A program made the translations under genes and the position numbers. A stretch of DNA of 64,000 bases from Rhizobium tibeticum (GTDB lineage Bacteria > Pseudomonadota > Alphaproteobacteria > Rhizobiales > Rhizobiaceae), in contig NZ_FOCV01000025.1 of assembly GCF_900110205.1 (NCBI RefSeq), forward strand, positions 1 through 64,000, in the 5' to 3' direction. Positions within the stretch are counted from its first letter, which is position 1. Each line of letters opens with the position of its first letter. The notes under the pieces are model-generated. The model was not told the DNA's origin. It saw only the letters and a list, made by a program, of their open reading frames with translations, and made no database searches. Below, piece by piece: positions 42,065 to 51,867 of this stretch.

Positions 42065-43263
42065 GATGGTCTCTTCCACTCCAGTTCGGCGAGTTCCGCC
42101 AGAACCTCCTCCTGATGCTCTCCCAGCCGCGGACTCGGCCTCTCGTAACGCAAGGGGGTTTGCGACAGCACGACCGGCGTCCTCACGCCGGGAATGACGG
42201 TACCCTTTGCGTCGGCCAGATCGACCCGCAGCCCGCGCGCCTGGACTTGTGGATCGTCGAACATTTCCTCGATCGTGTTGATCGCACCGGCCGGAACGGC
42301 GTCCGCCTCGCAAGCCCTGAGCAGGTCGGCCTTCTGCCATTGCAGCGTTTCCGTCGAAACCAGCCTGCGAACTTCGTCGCGGTTTGCAACGCGCGCCTTG
42401 TTCGTCGAAAAGCGTGGATCGTCGGCAATACCCTCGAGGCTGAGGATCGTGCACAAACGGCGGAATTGGCCGTCGTTCCCCACGGCCAGGATCAGATAGC
42501 CATCAACGGTCGGAACAACTTCATAGGGTGAGATATTCGGATGTGCGTTTCCAAGCCGGGTCGGGGCACGGCCGGATACAAGATAATTCATGTTCTGGTT
42601 CGCAAGCACCGCCGATTGAACGTCGAGCAGCGCCATGTCGACCAGCTGCCCTTCGCCGGTTTTCTGCGCGTGAATGAGCGCCGCCTCGATGGCTGCGACC
42701 GCATAGATTCCGGTAAAAATGTCGGCGATCGCGACGCCTGCCTTCATCGGCTGTCCGTCCGGCTCGCCGGTGATCGACATGAAGCCGGACATGCCTTGCA
42801 CGATATAGTCGTAGCCAGCGAGGCTGGCATACGGGCCGTTCTGACCGAAACCCGTGATCGAGCAATAGACGAGCTTCGGATTGATCTTCTTCAGGCTTTC
42901 GTAATCGAGACCGTATTTCACCAGCCCGCCGAGCTTGAAGTTCTCGATGACGACGTCGGCCGTAGCGACAAGACGGCGGACGAGCGCCTGATCTTCTTCG
43001 CGCTTCAGGTCGGCGGTGATCGAGCGCTTGCCTCGGTTGGCAGCGTGGTAGTAGGCGGCGGACAGGTTTTCACCGTCGGCGTCCTCGACGAAGGGTGGTC
43101 CCCAGTGGCGTGTGTCATCGCCTCCATCCGGGTTTTCGATCTTGATCACATCGGCGCCGAGATCGGCCAGCATCTGGCCCGCCCATGGGCCGGCGAGCAC
43201 GCGTGCGAGCTCGATGACGCGTATGCCGGACAGCGGTGGTTTCTTGGGCTGATGGTCCGTCAT
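42061..43263 (-). CDS. CaiB/BaiF-type (class III) CoA-transferase
   Basis: The protein has 400 residues behind GTGGGAGGAAC. It begins P-L-S-G-I-R-V-I-E-L-A-R-V-L-A-G-P-W-A-G-Q-M-L, the family signature. Then come E-N-F-K-L-G-G-L-V-K-Y-G-L, and G-E-G-Q-L-V-D-M-A-L-L-D with the Asp that forms the acyl-anhydride intermediate. It moves CoA between carboxylic acids in the cytosol. It overlaps the TPP enzyme gene and follows a DMT permease by 18 bp, so the four-gene operon may activate and cleave an acid. Formyl-CoA:oxalate transferase is one relative. Substrate evidence is lacking. Confidence 0.92.
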   Translation of the reverse strand: MTDHQPKKPPLSGIRVIELARVLAGPWAGQMLADLGADVIKIENPDGGDDTRHWGPPFVEDADGENLSAAYYHAANRGKRSITADLKREEDQALVRRLVATADVVIENFKLGGLVKYGLDYESLKKINPKLVYCSITGFGQNGPYASLAGYDYIVQGMSGFMSITGEPDGQPMKAGVAIADIFTGIYAVAAIEAALIHAQKTGEGQLVDMALLDVQSAVLANQNMNYLVSGRAPTRLGNAHPNISPYEVVPTVDGYLILAVGNDGQFRRLCTILSLEGIADDPRFSTNKARVANRDEVRRLVSTETLQWQKADLLRACEADAVPAGAINTIEEMFDDPQVQARGLRVDLADAKGTVIPGVRTPVVLSQTPLRYERPSPRLGEHQEEVLAELAELEWKRPS

Positions 43264-43281
43264 GTTCCTCCCACGAGCAGA

Positions 43282-44238
43282 TCAGGGCGCCAGCGCCGAT
43301 TGAGGTGTATCGGATACCGGCTTCGATGCAAAGCGCCGCTCTCGCCAGATGATGTACAAGCCCGATGCGATGATGACCAGGATACCAAGCCACTTGACCG
43401 CATCTGGAAAGTCGCCGAACACGAGCCAAGCGAAAAAGGTTGCCGACACGATCTCGAAATACTGCAGCGGTGCCAATGTCGAGGCGGGCGCTGCGCGGTA
43501 GGCATAGACGCCGAAGATGCCGGCAATGGCTGCCGTGACACCGACGCCGAGCAGGTAGAGATAGCCAAGGCCATCCGGCATCACCGCGTCAAAGACGTCA
43601 GAACCCGTGCCGCTGCCGAACGCAAGCACAATGGCGCAGAACAGCAGACCCCAGATGCCCATCTGAAGCTGCATCGCCCACGGGTCTTCCCGGTGCGATA
43701 GCACGCGGGTCATCAAGGCGAAGATGGCAATGCAGAGGGCGCTGACGACAGGCAGGAGCGCGACGTAGCCGACCTCTTGGAAGCTCGGCTGGATGATCAG
43801 CATCGCGCCGAAAAAGCCGACGCCGCAGGCGGTGTAGCGGCGCCAACCGATTGTCTCCTTGAGGAAGATGCTGCTCAGGATCGTCAAAATGATGGGCTCG
43901 ACGAAGAAAATCGCGATGGCATCGGCAACCGGCATGTACTTCAGCGTCGTGACAAAGGAGACCATGGAGATGGTTATGATGGCGCCGCGGATGGCATGAA
44001 AGATGTTGGCGCGCCAGGAGAAGGTCTTCCAGCTTCCGCGCCAGATGACGATCGGAAGCATGCAGAGGGCCTGCACGACAAAGCGCGCGGCCGTGATTTC
44101 AGCCGCGGGAATCGTGGCTATCGCGAGCTTGGAAAAGATGTCGATGATCGGCGAGACAAGCACCGACAGAAACATCAGCAGAATACCGGTCGGCACCTCC
44201 GAAGCGGCGGCGGGGCGAAAATAAATACCGTTACTCAT
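43282..44238 (-). CDS. EamA/DMT-family transporter
   Basis: The protein has 318 residues from the ATG at 44238 behind AAGGA. Ten predicted membrane helices form two EamA repeats. The first starts P-T-G-I-L-L-M-F-L-S-V-L-V-S-P-I-I-D. I-T-A-A-R-F-V-V-Q-A-L-C-M-L-P follows, and the second repeat includes P-L-Q-Y-F-E-I-V-S-A-T-F-F-A-W-L-V-F-G-D. Relatives export amino acids or other metabolites, and some import. It lies 16 bp after the alpha/beta hydrolase gene and 18 bp before the CoA-transferase gene in one operon. The C-terminal tail is polar and cytosolic. Confidence 0.88.
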   Translation of the reverse strand: MSNGIYFRPAAASEVPTGILLMFLSVLVSPIIDIFSKLAIATIPAAEITAARFVVQALCMLPIVIWRGSWKTFSWRANIFHAIRGAIITISMVSFVTTLKYMPVADAIAIFFVEPIILTILSSIFLKETIGWRRYTACGVGFFGAMLIIQPSFQEVGYVALLPVVSALCIAIFALMTRVLSHREDPWAMQLQMGIWGLLFCAIVLAFGSGTGSDVFDAVMPDGLGYLYLLGVGVTAAIAGIFGVYAYRAAPASTLAPLQYFEIVSATFFAWLVFGDFPDAVKWLGILVIIASGLYIIWRERRFASKPVSDTPQSALAP

Positions 44239-44254
44239 CGCGAAATCCTTCAGT

Positions 44255-45184
44255 TCAGGATCTTGCGACCGCTTCGTCGCACCAGTCGGCGAATGCAGCG
44301 ATGGCCGCGTCCGCTCCAATTTCATTCAGCGTTTCGTGGCGCATGTCCTGATATATCTGGGTCGTGATAAGGGAGAAGCCACGGGCTTTCAAATGATTTG
44401 ATAGCCAGATCACCGCTTTTCCGCCATCTGTCGCCGGGTCCTGCCCGCCGCCGACAAGGTGGATCGGTATCTGCTTCGGCAGCCGTTTCAGATGCGTCAT
44501 TTGCGGGGCGCGAAACGTCAGTTCGAAAACATCGAGCCAGAGTGACACCGAGGCATCGAAGCCGCACAGCGGGTCCGCGATATACTTGTCGACTTCGGCA
44601 GGATCGCGGCTTAACCAATCAAAGTCTGTTCGACGGCCGGAGACGGACTTGCCCCAGGTGGCGAAGGTGAGTTTCGGCAGGATGCCGCTTGGAACATCGG
44701 AGCCCTTCAGCGCACGTTCGGCGAGCAGGATCGCCTGCGCAGCCCGCCCGGCGATACCGGGGTTGAAGTTCGAGTTCCAGACTGCGACGGCATCGTATTT
44801 GTCTGGATGCGTGACTGCCGCATTGAGCGCAATGAGGCCTCCCATCGAATGTCCGAAAAGGATGACCGGCAAGCCGGGATATTGCCTCACAGCATGCTCG
44901 CGGACCGACGTGACGTCGTCGATTACCTGCCGAACGCCATCGCGACGGGCGAACCGTCCGATTGGCGCATCGGGTGCAGTCGTTTCGCCATGCCCTCGGT
45001 GATCGAACGCGAAGACGTGGTAGCCACGGGCCGCCATGGCTGCTGCGAAACGGGAATAACGCTTGGAATGCTCGGCCAGTCCATGACACACAAGGACAAT
45101 TCCGCGTGCCTGCGATCGTGCCGGCTCGTGATGAAAGCCAAGCGAGGCATTCGCCGTTTCTAGGCGTTGGGTTTGTGCGAACAT
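44255..45184 (-). CDS. Alpha/beta hydrolase, monoacylglycerol-lipase/lysophospholipase-like
   Basis: The protein has 309 residues from the ATG at 45184 (GGGAG six bases upstream); a longer frame to 45241 lacks a ribosome site. Motifs are G-I-V-L-V-C-H-G-L-A-E-H-S-K-R-Y (oxyanion region), F-D-H-R-G-H-G-E-T, and the nucleophile elbow F-G-H-S-M-G-G with Ser. D-P-A-T-D-G-G-K-A-V carries the acid, and D-M-R-H-E-T-L-N-E carries the catalytic His. This is the Hydrolase_4 (PldB/monoglyceride lipase) pattern. It has no signal peptide. It appears to be the first gene of the operon with the DMT transporter, CoA-transferase and TPP enzyme. Confidence 0.87.
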   Translation of the reverse strand: MFAQTQRLETANASLGFHHEPARSQARGIVLVCHGLAEHSKRYSRFAAAMAARGYHVFAFDHRGHGETTAPDAPIGRFARRDGVRQVIDDVTSVREHAVRQYPGLPVILFGHSMGGLIALNAAVTHPDKYDAVAVWNSNFNPGIAGRAAQAILLAERALKGSDVPSGILPKLTFATWGKSVSGRRTDFDWLSRDPAEVDKYIADPLCGFDASVSLWLDVFELTFRAPQMTHLKRLPKQIPIHLVGGGQDPATDGGKAVIWLSNHLKARGFSLITTQIYQDMRHETLNEIGADAAIAAFADWCDEAVARS

Positions 45185-45339
45185 CTTAGTCTCCCATTGC
45201 CGGGAGGAGACCAGATCGGCCGTGAAATGCAACACATCCAAATATTTATGCCACAGGATTTTCGCACCCTGCGAATTGAGGGTTGCGAAAATGAACGCGC
45301 CATGATCTCTTGTTCATGAAATGTTCTGTGGGGATGAGG

Positions 45340-46077
45340 ATGAGCAATCCATTTCTGCGCACGGCTGTATTCTTGATTGCAATCGCGGCTGCCGGTGTTG
45401 CGCAGGCCCAGGATGCGGGCGCAAAGACGCGCATGATTCTGGCGGCCAGCTGGCAGCCGGCCTTCTGTGAAACCAACCAGCGCAAGCCGGAATGCCGCAC
45501 TCAGACCAAGGACAGATTCGATGCGACCAATTTCTCGCTGCACGGGCTCTGGTCGATGCGCAAGGACTATTGCGGCGTCTCCGGCAATCTGCGGACCGCG
45601 GACAAGGACGGCGATTGGCATAAGCTGCCCGAGGTGGAGCTGTCTCCTGTGACCAGGGCTGCGCTCGAGAAAATAATGCCTGGAACGCAATCCGGCCTTG
45701 AGCGACACGAGTGGATCAAGCACGGCTCCTGCACCAAGATGAGTGCCGACGACTATTTTGTCACGTCGGTCCGTCTGATCGATGAGCTGAACGCCTCGGC
45801 GGTCCGCGATTTGTTCGCGGCCAGTATCGGCAAGGCGCTGACGGTGGAGGTGGTCAAGGCTGCATTCGACAAGAGCTTCGGCCCTGGCGCCGGCGATCGC
45901 GTCAAGATGAGTTGCCGGCGCGCCAGCGGAGGGGACCGCCTCATCAGCGAGCTCACGATCGGCCTGTCGGAGAACGCGACATCGGATGACGAAGCAAGCC
46001 TGCGCGACCTCATTCAAGGGGCAGGGCGGACGTCGTTCGGCTGCGATGAGGGGGTCGTGGATGCTGCAGGGTTTTGA
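45340..46077 (+). CDS. Secreted ribonuclease T2
   Basis: The protein has 245 residues from the ATG at 45340 behind GGGGATGAGG. The signal peptide is about residues 1-23 (F-L-I-A-I-A-A-A-G-V-A-Q-A). Both T2 active-site blocks are intact: F-S-L-H-G-L-W at 65-71 and H-E-W-I-K-H-G-S-C at 123-131, each supplying a catalytic His. Cysteines at A-F-C-E, P-E-C-R and D-Y-C-G would form disulfides in the periplasm. The enzyme degrades RNA non-specifically through 2',3'-cyclic intermediates. It could provide phosphate or nucleosides. The gene is monocistronic. Confidence 0.92.
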   Translation: MSNPFLRTAVFLIAIAAAGVAQAQDAGAKTRMILAASWQPAFCETNQRKPECRTQTKDRFDATNFSLHGLWSMRKDYCGVSGNLRTADKDGDWHKLPEVELSPVTRAALEKIMPGTQSGLERHEWIKHGSCTKMSADDYFVTSVRLIDELNASAVRDLFAASIGKALTVEVVKAAFDKSFGPGAGDRVKMSCRRASGGDRLISELTIGLSENATSDDEASLRDLIQGAGRTSFGCDEGVVDAAGF

Positions 46078-46302
46078 ACCGCCGCTCACCGAGAACTGAG
46101 GCCGGCCGGTCGACACTCCTCGATCGGCACGAGTTCCCGCCGATCTCTAGAGCGTACGAAGCTGATATGGACGAGCACACCGAGTTCCATTCTCCGCGAT
46201 GCTCACAAAAGCCTCCGGTTTTTGGCCGTCGCGCGTTGCTCCTTGGTCCCAATTCGCCTACATAGCGGCAAAACTTAAAATCCCCCGCGGAGCGAATTAT
46301 CA

Positions 46303-47952
<1,650 letters not shown>

Positions 47953-47982
47953 CCGCCAGAAGCCGGGTTTAGGGATATGGAG

Positions 47983-48008
47983 GCCCCGGTTCGCGCCGGG
48001 GCTTTTTT
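47983..48008 (+). terminator. Terminator of ettA
   Basis: GCCCCGG pairs with CCGGGGC across TTCGCG-type loop bases, followed by TTTTTTG. It lies 30 bp past the ettA stop and upstream of the SahR operator. Confidence 0.9.
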
Positions 48009-48085
48009 GCGCGCATTGATGTCGCGATCCGAGCAGCTAATTTCGTGAACGGATGGAATTGCGGCTTGCCACACTCGCTCGATTC

Positions 48086-48105
48086 ACATAAAGATATCTT
48101 TATAT
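48086..48105 (+). promoter_or_regulatory. SahR-type operator upstream of sahR-metF
   Basis: ACATAAAGATATCTTTATAT contains a 16-bp perfect palindrome (48088-48103). It matches the metH site at 10092 in 19 of 20 positions, with the first 18 identical. It ends 16 bp before the regulator start, so a bound protein would block initiation, consistent with autorepression. Confidence 0.85.
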
Positions 48106-48121
48106 GTTGATTGGATCGGGT

Positions 48122-49144
48122 ATGAGTGAGCCTATCAGACTAGGATTGGATGCGTTGGTGGACGTCCTCAGGGCGGCCGGCGAGCCGACGCGTCTGCGCT
48201 TGCTGGCTCTGCTGGCGGCAGGGGATCTGACGGTCACCGATCTTACTGAAATCCTCGGCCAATCCCAACCGCGCATCTCTCGTCACCTGAAGCTGCTCGG
48301 CGAGGCGGATCTCATCGACCGCTACCAGGAGGGCGCGTGGGCCTATTTCCGGCTGCGACAGGATGGCAGGGCAGCCATTTTCGCACGCAGCCTGCTGGCG
48401 CATGCGTCCGAGAATGATCCTGTCGTCCTTCGCGACAGCGAACGGTTGGCTGCGGTCAAGCGCCAGCGCGCCGAGCGCGCACAGGCCTATTTCAGTCGTA
48501 ACGCTGCCGAATGGGATGAGCTTCGCCGGCTGCATGCCGCGGACGAAGAAGTCGATGCCGCGGTCATTCGGCTGCTTGGCAGCCAGCCGATTGACTCGCT
48601 TCTCGATCTCGGCACCGGCACGGGGCGCATCCTTGAACTCCTGTCCGGCCTCTATCGCCGTGCGATTGGCGTGGACGCCAGCCGCGATATGCTGAGCGTG
48701 GCGCGCGCCAATCTCGACAAATCAGGGATCACCAAGGCATCCGTTCGCCACGCCGATATCCTGAACCTGCCGTTCGAGGCGCAGGATTTCGACGTGGTGA
48801 CCATCCATCAGGTGCTGCATTTTTTCGATCAGCCCGAGATCGCGATCGGCGAGGCAGCGCGTATGCTGAGGCCGGGCGGGCGGTTGGTCATCATCGATCT
48901 GGCGCCGCATGGGCTGGAATACCTTCGTGACGAACATGCGCATGTTCGCCTCGGCTTCTCGCATCAGTCGATATCGGACTGGCTGCGCAAGGCGGGGCTG
49001 GATGTCGAGCAGGTCGTCGACCTTCATCCGGGTCATCAAAGCGGGCAGGGGCTCACCGTCACCGTCTGGCTTGCGCGCGATCCCCGGCGTCTCATGGCCT
49101 CCTTAGCGAGCGAAGGCGCCGAACCCATATTTGCCGGGAGATAA
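48122..49144 (+). CDS. sahR: SahR-type ArsR-family regulator with methyltransferase-like sensor domain
   Basis: The protein has 340 residues from the ATG at 48122; an ATG at 48104 would overlap the operator. An ArsR winged helix occupies about residues 12-85 (A-G-E-P-T-R-L-R-L-L-A-L-L, G-Q-S-Q-P-R-I-S-R-H-L-K-L-L). A class I SAM-methyltransferase fold follows (L-L-D-L-G-T-G-T-G-R at 160-169, H-Q-V-L-H-F-F, R-P-G-G-R-L-V-I-I-D). SahR proteins repress SAM-cycle genes and release DNA when S-adenosylhomocysteine binds this domain. Here it sits 4 bp before metF, and its palindrome also precedes metH. An enzymatic methyltransferase role is less likely but not excluded. Confidence 0.9.
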   Translation: MSEPIRLGLDALVDVLRAAGEPTRLRLLALLAAGDLTVTDLTEILGQSQPRISRHLKLLGEADLIDRYQEGAWAYFRLRQDGRAAIFARSLLAHASENDPVVLRDSERLAAVKRQRAERAQAYFSRNAAEWDELRRLHAADEEVDAAVIRLLGSQPIDSLLDLGTGTGRILELLSGLYRRAIGVDASRDMLSVARANLDKSGITKASVRHADILNLPFEAQDFDVVTIHQVLHFFDQPEIAIGEAARMLRPGGRLVIIDLAPHGLEYLRDEHAHVRLGFSHQSISDWLRKAGLDVEQVVDLHPGHQSGQGLTVTVWLARDPRRLMASLASEGAEPIFAGR

Positions 49145-49148
49145 TGAT

Positions 49149-50048
49149 ATGGCTTTGAACAGCGACGCGCGCCGCAAGATCGGTATTTCCTTCGAGTTCT
49201 TTCCGCCGAAGTCGGAAGAGATGGAAGGTCAGCTGTGGAACGCGGTCAGCGAGCTGCAGGACTGGGATCCCGACTTCGTATCGGTAACCTATGGCGCCGG
49301 TGGCACCACCAAGGCACCGACGCTGGCGACCGTCTCGCGCTTTCTCGCCGAGACTCCCCTTGCCACCGCGTCGCATCTCACCTGCGTCGGGGCGACGAAG
49401 GATGAGACGCACAGCGTCATCGAGACCTTCCGCAAGGTTGGCGTCAAACATTTTGTAGCGCTTCGCGGCGATGCTCCGGGCGGCGTCGGCGCACCCTACC
49501 AGCCGCATCCCGGCGGCTATGCAAATGCGGCGGCATTGGTTGCCGGACTGCGCGAGATTGGCGATTTCGAGATCTCGGTGTCTGCCTATCCCGAAAAGCA
49601 TCCGGAGAGCCGCGATACCGCTGCCGACATCGACATGCTGAAGCAGAAGGCGGACAACGGCGCGACGCGGGCGCTGACGCAGTTCTTCTTCGACAACGAC
49701 AGTTTCGAGCGCTACCTGGAGAAAGTGCGGGCCGCCGGTATCAATATTCCCGTTGTGCCGGGCATCATGCCGATCCAGAACCTGACGCAGCTGAAGCGCT
49801 TCGCCGGCGCCTGCGGCACCATCATACCGGCGTTTCTGGATGAGCGCTTCGCGGGCTTCGACGACAAGCCGGAAGAGAGAGCCAAGGTTGCGGCTGACGT
49901 TGCAGCCGAACAGATCGAAGATCTGGCCCGTCGCGGGCTCACCGACTTCCATCTGTACACCATGAACCGTGCGCCGCTCGTCTCGGCCGTGCTGAGCAAT
50001 CTCGGCTTCACACGGGAAGGCGCCAGGAAGGCCGGTGCCGCCGCATAG
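49149..50048 (+). CDS. metF: 5,10-methylenetetrahydrofolate reductase
   Basis: The protein has 299 residues from the ATG behind GCCGGGAG. It begins I-S-F-E-F-F-P-P-K-S-E-E-M, the MetF signature with the catalytic Glu. Then come F-V-S-V-T-Y-G-A-G-G-T, H-L-T-C-V-G-A-T, and A-L-R-G-D-A-P for FAD contacts. A-L-T-Q-F-F-F-D and V-P-G-I-M-P-I follow. It makes 5-methyl-THF, the methyl donor for MetH at 10154. It is co-transcribed with sahR (4-bp gap), giving feedback from the SAH pool. A strong terminator follows. Confidence 0.97.
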   Translation: MALNSDARRKIGISFEFFPPKSEEMEGQLWNAVSELQDWDPDFVSVTYGAGGTTKAPTLATVSRFLAETPLATASHLTCVGATKDETHSVIETFRKVGVKHFVALRGDAPGGVGAPYQPHPGGYANAAALVAGLREIGDFEISVSAYPEKHPESRDTAADIDMLKQKADNGATRALTQFFFDNDSFERYLEKVRAAGINIPVVPGIMPIQNLTQLKRFAGACGTIIPAFLDERFAGFDDKPEERAKVAADVAAEQIEDLARRGLTDFHLYTMNRAPLVSAVLSNLGFTREGARKAGAAA

Positions 50049-50073
50049 GCTGCTCCCGTCAAAAGACAAAAAG

Positions 50074-50105
50074 AAAAGCGCATCTCCTCGTGGGATGCGC
50101 TTTTC
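50074..50105 (+). terminator. Terminator of the sahR-metF operon
   Basis: AAAAGCGCATC pairs with GATGCGCTTTT across a nine-base loop, with flanking A- and T-runs. It lies 25 bp after the metF stop and may act in both directions. Confidence 0.9.
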
Positions 50106-50164
50106 CGATTCATTGAACTGTTTCGCTACTCAGGAGTCTCGGCACTGTTCGATTGGCACGACGT

Positions 50165-50242
50165 TCAGATGAAAAGCATTGTCAATACAAATGCAAACGC
50201 CGCGCTGACCAAAAGGACATTCAAGGATTGTGTAAGTCCCAT
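50165..50242 (-). CDS. 25-residue single-pass membrane peptide
   Basis: On the minus strand an ATG at 50242 is preceded by GCGAGGAGACAGAC, an excellent Shine-Dalgarno site. It opens a 25-codon frame: M-G-L-T-Q-S-L-N-V-L-L-V-S-A, then A-F-A-F-V-L-T-M-L-F-I and TGA. Residues 7-25 are one uninterrupted hydrophobic helix, and there are no charged residues at all. It is too short for standard gene callers. Its codons are ordinary for the window. It sits between metF and the lytic transglycosylase gene, not obviously in either operon. It may be a regulatory subunit-like small membrane protein. No family is recognised with certainty. Confidence 0.6.
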   Translation of the reverse strand: MGLTQSLNVLLVSAAFAFVLTMLFI

Positions 50243-50553
50243 GTCTGTCTCCTCGCGTTAACGGTGCGATAATATGTCGTGAATGTGTCGCTTGGAAAGC
50301 GGATTTTATACTGCACTGCGGCGAAAATGTCACATCGCAGACACGAGCCTTCGATCAACACGCTGAAATTACGAAAGAAATCGCCGGAGAAAAATATTCA
50401 CAGATTTTAACCTGGCGTTAAAGTCAGCGATCGGTCCTTCAGACTTGCGGCAAGATGAAGGCTTTGCCTGAAGCGTCTGAAACGATGGAATAATCCGGAA
50501 ATGAAAAGGCCGGGTCTGAAACCCGGCCCGAAGCCTGCGCTCAAGATGCGCGA
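50243..50553. other. AT-richer gene-free stretch upstream of the small peptide
   Basis: I see no further coding sequence or terminator-grade hairpin here. It should contain the promoter of the small membrane peptide and the 3' end of the convergent-side lytic transglycosylase transcript. The composition is more AT-rich than surrounding genes (for example GAAAGAAATCGCCGGAGAAA). Confidence 0.4.
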
Positions 50554-51786
50554 TCAAAGGGAGTTAAGGAGCGTCGGTGTTGCCCAGCCGTCGGCCGGCA
50601 TGCCGAGGCGCTGCTGCTCCTTCTGGATGGCTACGCGCGTGCCCGAACCCAGGATGCCGTCGACCTTGCCGACGTCATGGCCGAGGGTTCCGAGCTTCGT
50701 CTGCAATTCCTTCATCTGATCATTGGAAAGGCCCTGTTCAGGCGTGCCCCTGAGATAGGGCTCGGCATTGGCAAGGCGGGTCCCAAAATAAGCGGCCGAG
50801 GTCGTGTAGATGAACGACTTGTTCCACTCGAGGTAGATCTGGAAGTTCGGGTAAGCGATGAAGGTCGGGCCAAGGCGACCCTGCGGCAGTATCAGGTCGC
50901 CGTGCAGATTGCCGAAGCTCGTGTTGCCATCCCGCGGCTTGACGCCAAGGGCAAACCACTCGCCGGCCGTCAGCGGACCGCCGATGCCGGATTTTTCCCA
51001 AGGGAGGTTGTCTGGAAGAGTAACCTCCTGGATCCACGGCTGTCCCTTCTGGAAGCCGAGATGCTGGATGAACTTGGCGGCCGTCAGGATCGCATCGGGG
51101 GCGCTCTGCTTGAGGCGCACATGGCCGTCGCCGTCGCCGTCCATACCGTAGGCGATGATATCGCGAGGCAGCATCTGAACCTGACCGATCTCGCCGGCCC
51201 AGGCACCGGTGTTGGTCGCTGGGTCGAGATCGCCGTGCTGGACCATTTCGATGAGGGCAATCAACTGCGGCCGGAACAACTCGGGCCGCCGGCAATCATG
51301 AGCGAGCGTCACGAGGGCGTTGCGGGTGTTGAAATCGCCCTGCACGGCGCCGAAATCTGTCTCCATGGCCCAGAAGGCGGTGATGACGCCAGCGGGCACA
51401 CCAAACTCCTGTTCGGCACGGGCGAACACATCTGCATATTGCTTCATCTTCTGGCGGCCGATGTCGAGACGGGCCTGGCTAACGGTGCGCTGCGAGAACT
51501 CCAGGAAGGTCTGCTTGAACACGCCCTGAGCGCGGTCGCGGCTTAAAACCTTCGGGTCGATCTGTGCGCCTTCCAGCGACTTGTCGGCGGCTTCAGCAGA
51601 TGCGCCTGATGCAATCGCATCGGCCTTCACGCCGGCCAGAAATTCAGAGAGATCGCCGTCACACGCGGGGGCGGCCGCCTGCGAAGCCGGTGCACTCGCT
51701 GCCGGGGTCTGCGCGGCAGCGCCGGTGGCGAGGCCGGCAGCAAAAAGGAGTGCAAGTGCCGTGCGGCTTGCGGGCGAGCGGTGCAT
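50554..51786 (-). CDS. MltB-type lytic murein transglycosylase with peptidoglycan-binding domain
   Basis: The protein has 410 residues from the ATG at 51786 behind GACGAGGATC. The signal peptide ends near A-A-A-Q. The SLT_2 catalytic region has F-G-V-P-A-G-V-I-T-A-F-W-A-M-E-T-D-F-G-A with the catalytic Glu near residue 150. G-E-I-G-Q-V-Q-M-L-P follows, and the C-terminal PG-binding module is L-Q-T-K-L-G-T-L-G-H-D-V-G-K-V-D-G-I-L-G. It cleaves glycan strands to 1,6-anhydromuramyl ends in the periplasm. There is no lipobox, unlike E. coli MltB, so it should be soluble. It neighbours a GH25 muramidase. Confidence 0.93.
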   Translation of the reverse strand: MHRSPASRTALALLFAAGLATGAAAQTPAASAPASQAAAPACDGDLSEFLAGVKADAIASGASAEAADKSLEGAQIDPKVLSRDRAQGVFKQTFLEFSQRTVSQARLDIGRQKMKQYADVFARAEQEFGVPAGVITAFWAMETDFGAVQGDFNTRNALVTLAHDCRRPELFRPQLIALIEMVQHGDLDPATNTGAWAGEIGQVQMLPRDIIAYGMDGDGDGHVRLKQSAPDAILTAAKFIQHLGFQKGQPWIQEVTLPDNLPWEKSGIGGPLTAGEWFALGVKPRDGNTSFGNLHGDLILPQGRLGPTFIAYPNFQIYLEWNKSFIYTTSAAYFGTRLANAEPYLRGTPEQGLSNDQMKELQTKLGTLGHDVGKVDGILGSGTRVAIQKEQQRLGMPADGWATPTLLNSL

Positions 51787-51867
51787 GGTTTCGATCCTCG
51801 TCGTCAATGGAATTCCGTCGATTTCCCAGATGATTGTGACGGAAGCAAGAAAGACCAGGGGACGTTA

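Noticed and set aside
40406..43263. Oxalate degradation pair (formyl-CoA transferase plus oxalyl-CoA decarboxylase)
   Set aside because: The CoA-transferase fits the family broadly. The TPP enzyme opens with the acetolactate-synthase-type sequence and does not look like oxalyl-CoA decarboxylase, so the specific names were withheld.
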